Source of the DNA: Strigomonas culicis | Lineage: Eukaryota > Euglenozoa > Kinetoplastea > Trypanosomatida > Trypanosomatidae | NCBI GenBank assembly: GCA_000482145.1 | Contig: AUXH01000107.1 | Location: 1-40,657 of the forward strand | Length of the DNA: 40,657 bases | Reading direction: 5' to 3' | Shown: positions 34,354 to 40,657 of the stretch, piece by piece | Position numbering within the stretch: position 1 is the stretch's first letter | How the letters are laid out: each line of letters begins with the position of its first letter | Notes under the pieces: generated by a model | Database searches by the model: none | Told to the model about the DNA's origin: nothing | Seen by the model: only the letters and a program-made list of their open reading frames with translations | Translations under genes and position numbers: made by a program

Positions 34354-36108
34354 TTAGTAAATAAAGATATCACACAGCTCCTGAATCACTTTTTTCTCTT
34401 GTGATTGCTCGCCGTACATGAGCGTGGCTGCCGTCAAAACATAAGTTTTGTACTCGAGTGATTTGGTTGGTTCCCCACAGCGGTTCAGCAGTTGGGCGTA
34501 GAGAATCAGGACCGGCATCGCCACAAGATACGCCTCCTCAAACATAAGAAACTTCTTTGTTTTGAGGTCGGTGTGATCCAACAGCGGGTTGCCGTACGCG
34601 AGCTGTGAAACTGCCTTCACAGCCTTACCGCGCTGGCGGTCCGAGCTGTCCTCAAACGCGGTCCGATGCATATACACGAATTCATCGCCCTTCTTCACGA
34701 GCGCGGAGTGCACCACATCGATCCCACACCTCTTGTTCTTCACCACGAGCGACGTGGATCCCACGGCCGGCGTTGGCGCGCAGTGGGGCAGCATGTGCCG
34801 CAGCATTGCGGCGTTGTAGCCGGCCACCATCAACACGTCCTGGATCATGCCCCAGCGCACGTAGCGGAAGACCTCCCTCTCGCCGGGCGGCTCGACGACC
34901 GCCAGCTCGCTGCGTAGGCAGCACTTGTAGTCCACGAAGAACTTTATAGGGTACACCGTGTTCATGCTCACCGCGACTGGGATGACCGGATTGAAAGTCG
35001 CGGCGGCGCCGAGGTACGTCTGGTGGGTATTCTTTTTGTTGGTCGCAACGGTGCTAAGGATCATGTTACGCGCGATGTCACTGCTCAGCTCGGGCGCCTC
35101 CACGTTGTCGAAAATCACAGTGAAATTGGTGGCCGGCAGCACGCTCCTCAGAGCCTTCTGCAGCTCCTCGTTGGTGCAGAGCGAAAGGCTCGACTGCGTA
35201 TCGTAGGAAACCGCGCGCATCAGGTCGGATATGTTCTGATAGATGCGGGCGAGCCGCGCCTTGTCCTTCGCATCCAAGTTCTTGCCCTTTTCCTTAGAAA
35301 GCAGCTCCTGGTCCACGTAGTTCACACAGAGCATTGTGTAGTTAAAGACGGCCGTGCACCAGTAATAGCGCATGTAGGCCTGGAGGGAGTCGAAGAGCTT
35401 GAGCAGCTCAGCGACCGGCACAGTCTCCTTCACTTTAGTGCTCGCGCGACTCCGGCGGAGCGCGCTGCCGTCATCGCAACGCCTCCGGCCGCTGGCGGCT
35501 TCGTTGGTGCCCTCGACCGCAAACGACGCCTCCCTATCCATACAGACGCCACAGTCGGAGAGGATGGCCATGTGGTCCGTGAACACCACAGACGGAGACG
35601 CATGCGATGCCGGCAGAGCTGTCTGCGCCGACGTATGCGTAGGGCCCGTCTTGTTGATCTCGCTCTCGTGCTCATGACACCATCCGCGGTAACAGTAGAA
35701 AAAAAGCTGAATAATCACATTCAGATAGGCGGCGTACATGGCCGCGATCCTGCGGCAGACGACACTCTTCGGCGTCTTCAGGTAGGCCTTCATAATGTTC
35801 GCGCAGAGCGGAACATATTCCAAAATGGACACGAGCTCCTTCCCGAGCGGCAGCTCAATGACCACGTCGGCGGGTGCCTCCGCCGCCGGCACCCCCTCGG
35901 CCGCACCGTTGTGGGCGTCGGTCGGCAGTCGCACCGCGGCACCGGTGCAGAGTGAGCTCCAGAATGGATAGCCGGGATGACGACGGAGGGCGTTCTGGAA
36001 GTAAATCTCCGATAGGGTGTACCGCCCGTCCTTGAGCGCGCCAACGCCGCGGTAGTACATATCGGGCATGCCCTGCTCCTCCACCGGGATGGATTCCTTG
36101 CTGCCCAT
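34354..36108 (-). CDS. N-myristoylated-type helical protein, unknown function
   Basis: Encodes 584 residues from the Met at 36108. The chosen start MGSKESIPVE has Gly2 and Ser6, fitting the N-myristoyltransferase consensus; the extra upstream residues are hydrophobic translated leader. The N-terminal region (DGRYTLSEIYFQNALRRHPG) is helical and TPR-like in character. Amphipathic helices dominate the middle (LLKLFDSLQAYMRYYWCTAV, DKARLARIYQNISDLMRAV) and the end (KKFLMFEEAYLVAMPVLILY, KKVIQELCDIFIY). A disordered Ser/Thr/Arg-rich loop near residues 160-220 splits the domain. The general look, with a helix pair around AVFNYTMLCVNYVDQELLSK, vaguely recalls BRO1-like scaffolds, but the evidence is weak. 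A membrane-associated trypanosomatid protein is the safest statement. Confidence 0.75.
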   Translation of the reverse strand: MGSKESIPVEEQGMPDMYYRGVGALKDGRYTLSEIYFQNALRRHPGYPFWSSLCTGAAVRLPTDAHNGAAEGVPAAEAPADVVIELPLGKELVSILEYVPLCANIMKAYLKTPKSVVCRRIAAMYAAYLNVIIQLFFYCYRGWCHEHESEINKTGPTHTSAQTALPASHASPSVVFTDHMAILSDCGVCMDREASFAVEGTNEAASGRRRCDDGSALRRSRASTKVKETVPVAELLKLFDSLQAYMRYYWCTAVFNYTMLCVNYVDQELLSKEKGKNLDAKDKARLARIYQNISDLMRAVSYDTQSSLSLCTNEELQKALRSVLPATNFTVIFDNVEAPELSSDIARNMILSTVATNKKNTHQTYLGAAATFNPVIPVAVSMNTVYPIKFFVDYKCCLRSELAVVEPPGEREVFRYVRWGMIQDVLMVAGYNAAMLRHMLPHCAPTPAVGSTSLVVKNKRCGIDVVHSALVKKGDEFVYMHRTAFEDSSDRQRGKAVKAVSQLAYGNPLLDHTDLKTKKFLMFEEAYLVAMPVLILYAQLLNRCGEPTKSLEYKTYVLTAATLMYGEQSQEKKVIQELCDIFIY

Positions 36109-36564
36109 GAGACTGTAGGGGTAAGGGAGGAATAAAGAACGGATTGTGTGTTCTGGAAGATGCAAAAGATACACGTATTGAAAGAAGGAGAGAAGGGGAA
36201 AATGAAAAGTGAATCCAAGAGCCATCAGCGGTAGCAAGGCAAGCTAGAGAGGAGGGAGGGGGGGGGGTNCGCACACAAAGGTAGCGAGGGGAGCGAGAAA
36301 TGAAACCCGTCTGACTATCGTATGCTGTGTGTGTTCTATCATGAACGTACATCTATGAATAACAAGACAACTCTTTTCTATATGATAGTGTATATATGAA
36401 GTTAAGGATTAGACTGACAAAGGAAAATAAAAAAGAAAGGAAAACGCGCCAGCAGCCAGTTAGGCGGGTCTTTCCGCTGCCACGTGCACAGCTAAAAAGG
36501 AGACCCCACATGTTTTCTGTGTTCCTTTTTTTTTTGGGGGGGGGGTGTAAAGGATACCCCCCTT
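36109..36564. other. Intergenic/UTR spacer with G-runs and an ambiguous base
   Basis: Contains G-runs at about 36258-36267 and 36536-36545 (C-runs in sense) and a single undetermined base at 36269 next to the first run, showing that homopolymers were hard to sequence here. It holds the 5' UTR of the gene at 34354-36108 and the 3' UTR of the primase gene. No gene seen. Confidence 0.55.
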
Positions 36565-37764
36565 CTATGAACGTGCACGCTCTTCCTCATCTGCCGACAT
36601 GCGCTCTAACATCCGCACGAGCGGCCGCTCCCACTTGGGATCAATTTGGCGCTCCAGCAAAATACTCTTCAAGTCCGGTGCATCGTGCAGCGGGTCGAAT
36701 GCGTCGATCTCCGCCCACTCGAGCGGGCAGCACAGCGAGCCCGTCCCGGGGTGGATGCAGAAGGGCAGCTTCAGCAGGTGGTCGCGGCGGGTACTGACGT
36801 GCTCGTCCAGGCGCGGGTACATGAGCAGTAGTGACACCGCCTGCACGATGTCCCGCACGTCCCGCTCGCTGGAGCCCAGCGCCTGCAGCACGGTGCTCCA
36901 GTCCAGCACATTGCCCGGGCTGTAGGCCATGCGGGTCGTGAAGCGGCTGAGGCTCTCGCTCCGCGCCGCCTTCAGCACCGCCGTGATGGCCTCGTAGACG
37001 ATGGCCGCCGCCTTGGGGTTCGTCGCGACGTTATTGGGGTTGTCCGTCCCGGAGTGGAGGAACAGCTTTGCGAAGGCCGGCTCCATGTGCTCGCGCAGCA
37101 GGTGGCGAATGGTGGGGTGGATCGCGCGGTGCGCGCCCAGGTCGGACACCGTTGCGCTGCGTAGCGTCTTGGGGGCCACCACGGTCAGATAGCCGACCAG
37201 AGCAGACCGCTCGTCGTCGTGCAGGCCGCGGGCGCGGCGGTCGCACACCCACAGGTGCACGCCGCGCCGGCCCGAGTACACGGGCAGGATGTACTGGAAG
37301 CCGAAGTCCTCCTCCAGCACCGAGCGCAGCACGTGGGCCGCGCACGACATCCAGGTCCAGCAGTGGGTGCAGATCTGCTTCCCGGTGCAGCACGACCGCA
37401 CGTTATCGTAATCCGACATGTCAATATCAAAGACCAACTCGCGCTCGACGGGTAGCACATTGGCGACGTTCTGCTTCTGGTTCGGCCGGATGTTGTACAC
37501 CGCGCCCACATCGATCTTCTCGGGCGCGGAGCGGATGAGCTCCGTGCGGAGCTCGGCCGCACTACCGTAGCTGCGGAAGCGGGTGAAAATGTCGCCGATG
37601 AGGGTGAAGCAGAACTCGCGGCGGCTCAAGTAGCCCTCGCGGAGCCTCGTGGAGCCTCGCCCGCCGTCGGCTGGCCCTCCCTCCTCGATGTCGTAGGACA
37701 GCCAACGAGTGAGCAAATCGACGGGGTACACGTACTCGTAGAACTCACGCAGAGATGCCTCCAT
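36565..37764 (-). CDS. PRI1: DNA primase small (catalytic) subunit
   Basis: A 399-residue eukaryotic-type primase catalytic subunit (PRIM1/Pri1, PF01896). It makes the RNA primers that DNA polymerase alpha extends at origins and Okazaki fragments in the nucleus. The catalytic motif LVFDIDMSDYD is intact (Asp113, Asp115), as are the YSGRRGVHLWVCD motif (163-175) and the third metal ligand in YPRLDEHVS (Asp320), followed by HLLKLPFCIHPGTG (329-342). The zinc-binding cysteines CC...C..C (125-135) sit between the first two motifs, as in animals and yeast. Length and motif order are normal for the family. The first Met (MEASLREFYEYVYP) matches the usual family start. A well-formed acceptor lies about 80 nt upstream. 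Very confident. Confidence 0.96.
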   Translation of the reverse strand: MEASLREFYEYVYPVDLLTRWLSYDIEEGGPADGGRGSTRLREGYLSRREFCFTLIGDIFTRFRSYGSAAELRTELIRSAPEKIDVGAVYNIRPNQKQNVANVLPVERELVFDIDMSDYDNVRSCCTGKQICTHCWTWMSCAAHVLRSVLEEDFGFQYILPVYSGRRGVHLWVCDRRARGLHDDERSALVGYLTVVAPKTLRSATVSDLGAHRAIHPTIRHLLREHMEPAFAKLFLHSGTDNPNNVATNPKAAAIVYEAITAVLKAARSESLSRFTTRMAYSPGNVLDWSTVLQALGSSERDVRDIVQAVSLLLMYPRLDEHVSTRRDHLLKLPFCIHPGTGSLCCPLEWAEIDAFDPLHDAPDLKSILLERQIDPKWERPLVRMLERMSADEEERARS

Positions 37765-37842
37765 GGCGACGGGTGCGATCCACGGATCGATAGAGGAGTA
37801 TGTAGGTCGAGTGTGTCTGGTGGGTTCAGACGTACAGTAAGA

Positions 37843-37881
37843 CTACAAAAGACAATAGAAGCGAGTGATAGAGAGAGAGAG

Positions 37882-37914
<33 letters not shown>
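37843..37914 (-). promoter_or_regulatory. Predicted trans-splice acceptor for the primase gene
   Basis: In sense, (AC)n then (CT)n repeats (complement of 37868-37914) lead into a T-rich stretch ending TTTTGTAG, with the AG at 37843-37844. This leaves about 78 nt of 5' UTR. The microsatellite itself supplies the pyrimidine tract. Confidence 0.5.
37868..37914. repeat. Compound (GA)n(GT)n microsatellite
   Basis: GA units at 37868-37885 join GT units to about 37914. It lies upstream of the primase ATG and parallels the compound repeat at 10425-10466 in composition and placement. Confidence 0.9.
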
Positions 37915-37917
<3 letters not shown>

Positions 37918-38071
37918 AGTACATATGGGTCTGTGTCCATGTAGGCAGCTATGCGTGATGGATGGGATCGGCGTGTACTCTGCACCCTAGATGCAGTGTC
38001 AAGAGGCCGCGTGTTTCATAGGTGTTTTTTTTCTTGTTGTTTACATCAAATCAAATATACATGAACATATA

Positions 38072-39787
38072 TTAGAATTTAAAGTCCGGCAGCTTTTCCT
38101 TCGTACGCTTATGAGGGTTGACCTCCTGCACCTCCTCGGCTACCTCGGCACGATACAGTTGCCACCGCTGCTGGCGGTCAAATTCATGAAACAGATCATC
38201 ATACGAAGGGTACCCCTTGACATACTCCCTCAGTTTCATGTAGCTCCCGCCGCGGAGGTACGCCCGACAGGCCTCAAAGGAAATACGGTAAACCGTGCAC
38301 GACGATTTGGCGTATACGGTCGCGGCGCGCGGCAATGGGTGCTTCGGGTAGAGCCTGTCCCCCACCTCATCCTTCACGTCCACCTTCACGCTGTGGTAGC
38401 CCCCCTCCTCCCTCTGCTTCGCCAGCCCCTGTACAAACATCATCTGCGAGTCGTTCAGGTCGCCGGGCCCAATCACCCCCGACGTCTGGAAGCGCGTCTC
38501 CAGCTGCGCCCGCCAGTAGGCGGGCGACCACTGCACCCCCTCCCCTGGGCGTGCGTCGGGGCAGTGGGCGAGCAGGGCCAGCTCGCCAAAGACATCCCCG
38601 GGGTGGAGGCGGGCCACCTCCATCTCGCTCGGCAGCAGCTCCACGGGCGCCGGGGCCGGCGAGGACGACGTGCTGCTCGCGCCCTTTTTGCAGACGTCCT
38701 TCGGATGCACCTTGCGGGTGACGGCGAGTACGCCCTCTACCAGGAAGAAGAGGTCCTCGGCCTGGGCACCCTCCTCCACGACCATCTGATTGAGTCGAAG
38801 ACGGAGCGGCAGCATGTGGGCGGCCAGTCGCTGGATCTCCCCCTGCGGCATCTCATCGAAGAACTTCGTGGTGAGGGAGGATTGGAGAAAGTGGACCTGC
38901 TCCTGCAGGCACAACTCGCACGCGTGCTCCAGCACCCGCGCCAGCCGCCCCTCGCCAGGCTCCAGGCGCAGATACAGACACGCCTCCGTCGCCACAAAAC
39001 GGGTGCCACAGGGTAGCGCATCCCACTGCAGCGCATACCCTATTGTGTCACCAGGCAGCACCGGAAAGTGCACCTTGCCATTCACAGAGGGCAGCTCCGC
39101 GAGGATTTTCCCCTGTACTAGCACCAGCACGGGGCGGGACGCTTCCACCTTCGTGGTACTCGCACCCGCCCTCGTTTTCGCTGTTCCCGACAACCGATCT
39201 CCATGCCCACTCTCCAACATCTGTAACTTCATGTTGATCTTGGCCATTGGATTGCCCTCGTCGTCCGAGCTCACCGCCACGGCAAACACCTCATCCTCGG
39301 CAACCGAGTCCAAGTCCTCCTGTGTCTTTTCCAGCAGCACTTCATCTACTGTGGTCGTGCAGAGCTCCATATGCTCCACGACCGAGAGTAGTTCATCTTC
39401 TGAGAGTGTGGAGAAAAAGCGCACGCGCCGCACCACAGCGAGTGCTCGCGCAATGGCCTCATCGGACCGGTACACCAACGGTGTCTCCAGGGACTGCTGG
39501 ATGCTATGCCACGTCTCCGTCGAGACCTCGCCAATACTGCCATGTCGCAGCGTCGCTTCCCTAATGGTGGACACAGGAGCACTACGCTCTCCATCCCCAG
39601 ATGCCTTTTGCGATGTGGTTTTGTCACGCTTCGCCTGCTTCGTTACCGTGTGGCGCGGTTTGGTTTTTTTGTCCTGTTCAGTCGTTTCCGGGCGGGGTTC
39701 CACTCCGAGCAGCACGGACAAGGGTGGTAGTTTTGCCACCTGCTCCGCAACCGTTAGTGGCTCCTTCGGTTTGTCTTGCCCGCTCAT
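38072..39787 (-). CDS. Protein with two cyclic-nucleotide-binding-like domains, second cassette split
   Basis: Encodes 571 residues from the Met at 39787 (MSGQDKPKEP); the upstream open frame is a hydrophobic translated leader. After a Lys-rich disordered N-terminus, a first CNB-like fold begins near residue 121 (RRVRFFSTLSEDELLSVVEHM). It is interrupted by an acidic insert and resumes with VLVLVQGKIL and VLPGDTIGYALQ, with no recognisable ligand cassette. A second CNB begins near 298 (FLQSSLTTKFFDEMPQGEIQ) and has EGAQAEDLFFLVEGVL. Its phosphate-binding cassette is divided: FGELALL at 400-406 and PRAATV at 486-491, with about 75 extra residues between. The key Glu and Arg are thus both present. 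Trypanosomatid PKA-type CNBs are reported to bind nucleosides rather than cAMP, so the ligand is open. No kinase or channel domain is attached. Confidence 0.82.
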   Translation of the reverse strand: MSGQDKPKEPLTVAEQVAKLPPLSVLLGVEPRPETTEQDKKTKPRHTVTKQAKRDKTTSQKASGDGERSAPVSTIREATLRHGSIGEVSTETWHSIQQSLETPLVYRSDEAIARALAVVRRVRFFSTLSEDELLSVVEHMELCTTTVDEVLLEKTQEDLDSVAEDEVFAVAVSSDDEGNPMAKINMKLQMLESGHGDRLSGTAKTRAGASTTKVEASRPVLVLVQGKILAELPSVNGKVHFPVLPGDTIGYALQWDALPCGTRFVATEACLYLRLEPGEGRLARVLEHACELCLQEQVHFLQSSLTTKFFDEMPQGEIQRLAAHMLPLRLRLNQMVVEEGAQAEDLFFLVEGVLAVTRKVHPKDVCKKGASSTSSSPAPAPVELLPSEMEVARLHPGDVFGELALLAHCPDARPGEGVQWSPAYWRAQLETRFQTSGVIGPGDLNDSQMMFVQGLAKQREEGGYHSVKVDVKDEVGDRLYPKHPLPRAATVYAKSSCTVYRISFEACRAYLRGGSYMKLREYVKGYPSYDDLFHEFDRQQRWQLYRAEVAEEVQEVNPHKRTKEKLPDFKF

Positions 39788-40031
39788 CGGTATTTCTCCA
39801 ATAGCTACCAATCCATTTATTACAAGGGAAAAAAGGGTGAGGAGAAGGGACAAAAGGGCATTCAATTTAAACACACGTCAAACTACATATAAGCAAGTCA
39901 CATAGAAACACAACCTAAAAAAGAAAACGGGCAAGTACAGTAAAAAAAACAAGAATGTATATACTTAAATTACACATTGAAGACTCTGAGCAACCATACT
40001 ATACCATATATGATTAAAACAAGGGGGCCTC
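39788..40031. other. Intergenic/UTR spacer
   Basis: AT-rich spacer of about 240 bases between the CNB protein start and the stop of the repeat protein. Purine runs near 39826-39850 and 39918-39950 are pyrimidine tracts in sense and probable acceptor regions. No gene seen. Confidence 0.45.
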
Positions 40032-40657
40032 CTATCTATTACGGACGAGCCAGCGCTCCAGATCCGTATCATCATCCCTCGTCGGGTTTCTCCTGCCAAC
40101 GGCTGGAACAGGAACCCGCTGCTTCTTCATACACTCCTTTCTCTCCCTTATCATGTTTCGCATAATCCTGCCTTGCTTCTCTTCCTCGTCCATGATCATC
40201 ATGAGACGGTAATCCTCCTCTTCCTCCAGCAGACACCTCAGCACGCGACCCGAAAGTGTACACGTCACCACCGCACGCTCCTCGGCAACAGCACCTTCGT
40301 AATAGATACACAAATCTTCGTACAGCACCTTCCACACAAACAATTCCTCATCACTCAAAGCCGCGCGGTCCTCCGCTTCCTGCTGCTCGAGATCAGCGAT
40401 GGCGCGGGCGAGCTCCTCCGCCTCGCGAGCGGCAGTGCGGGCCTCGGCGTCCTCCTTCTCGGCCGCAGCCACGTCCTCCATGTCCGTGCGGTCGGCAGCC
40501 TCCGCAGCCTCGACGGCAGCGCGGTCCTCCGCTTCCTGCTGCTCGAGATCGGCGATGGCGCGGGCGAGCTCCTCCGCCTCGCGAGCGGCAGTGCGGGCCT
40601 CGGCGTCCTCCTTCTCGGCCGCAGCCACGCCCTCCATGTCCGTGCGGTCGGCNGCCT
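40032..40657 (-). CDS. Glu/Ala-rich tandem-repeat protein, 5' part beyond the window
   Basis: The open frame continues off the right edge, so the true start is not in the window; a Met at 40637 lies inside a repeat and is probably not the start. The visible part begins with copies of a 52-residue repeat (156 bp; VAAAEKEDAEARTAAREAEE and following), one complete copy plus the edge of another, nearly identical at DNA level. Each unit is charged and helical, predicting an extended coiled coil or single alpha-helix. The unique C-terminal ~110 residues (LSDEELFVWKVLYEDLCIYY onward) are acidic then basic, ending LERWLVRNR. I do not recognise the family. Large repeat proteins of this sort are common in the trypanosomatid cytoskeleton and flagellum. 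An undetermined base at 40653 and the repeat suggest the assembly ended here. Confidence 0.75.
   Translation of the reverse strand, partial: XADRTDMEGVAAAEKEDAEARTAAREAEELARAIADLEQQEAEDRAAVEAAEAADRTDMEDVAAAEKEDAEARTAAREAEELARAIADLEQQEAEDRAALSDEELFVWKVLYEDLCIYYEGAVAEERAVVTCTLSGRVLRCLLEEEEDYRLMMIMDEEEKQGRIMRNMIRERKECMKKQRVPVPAVGRRNPTRDDDTDLERWLVRNR
40346..40657 (-). repeat. 156-bp tandem coding repeat
   Basis: The same sequence recurs with a 156-base offset (for example the Ala-encoding block at 40465-40470 and at 40621-40626). Two copies are mostly visible, differing by very few bases; one visible change is Asp to Gly near the repeat start. More copies are expected beyond the edge. Confidence 0.9.

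Larger units (their letters stand above)
37765..38071. other. Intergenic/UTR spacer
   Basis: Short spacer holding the primase 5' UTR, its acceptor/microsatellite, and the 3' UTR of the cNMP-binding protein. No gene seen. Confidence 0.55.

Noticed and set aside
1..40657. tRNA, snoRNA, spliced-leader RNA genes, retroelements and CRISPR-like arrays
   Set aside because: I scanned the spacers by eye for A/B-box-like sequences, long direct repeats and reverse-transcriptase-like frames and saw none; a covariance-model search would be needed to exclude snoRNAs.

Overview
The window looks like nuclear DNA from a trypanosomatid (Kinetoplastea). All supportable genes lie on the minus strand as one directional cluster of intron-less, single-copy genes. 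They are separated by AT-rich spacers full of polypurine runs, which in the coding sense are the polypyrimidine tracts plus AG acceptors used for spliced-leader trans-splicing. Coding regions are GC-rich with strongly G/C-ending codons, while spacers are AT-rich with many simple repeats. I cannot name the genus. No strand switch, tRNA, rRNA, transposon or CRISPR array was seen.

Transcription runs from high to low coordinates. From the right edge: an incomplete gene with 156-bp tandem coding repeats; a protein with two cyclic-nucleotide-binding-like domains; DNA primase small subunit; a probably N-myristoylated protein of unknown function; a large beta-propeller/alpha-solenoid nucleoporin resembling Nup133; two small unknown proteins (one with a degenerate EF-hand, one coiled coil); a divergent bifunctional FolD; a large disordered protein; a p47/UBX-SEP adaptor of p97; a carnitine/choline acyltransferase homologue; an API5-like protein; a divergent mitochondrial carrier; a mitochondrial protein with repeated winged-helix-like units; a short mitochondrial-type protein; a small Tim chaperone; TRAP-alpha; a large helical unknown protein; two atypical HCxxGKDR-loop phosphatases flanking a small Ala/Pro/Glu-rich protein; and an amino-acid transporter carrying a frameshift.

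The genes do not form one pathway, as expected for trypanosomatid polycistronic units, although several encode mitochondrial proteins. The most interesting points are: (1) the acyltransferase keeps its catalytic His but has lost all three residues that bind the carnitine carboxylate; (2) the second cNMP-binding domain has its phosphate-binding cassette split by about 75 residues; (3) the FolD homologue has a large insertion and an altered NADP-binding motif; (4) the mitochondrial protein appears to be built from repeated winged-helix-like units; and (5) two genes show signs of a one-base excess in a G-run.
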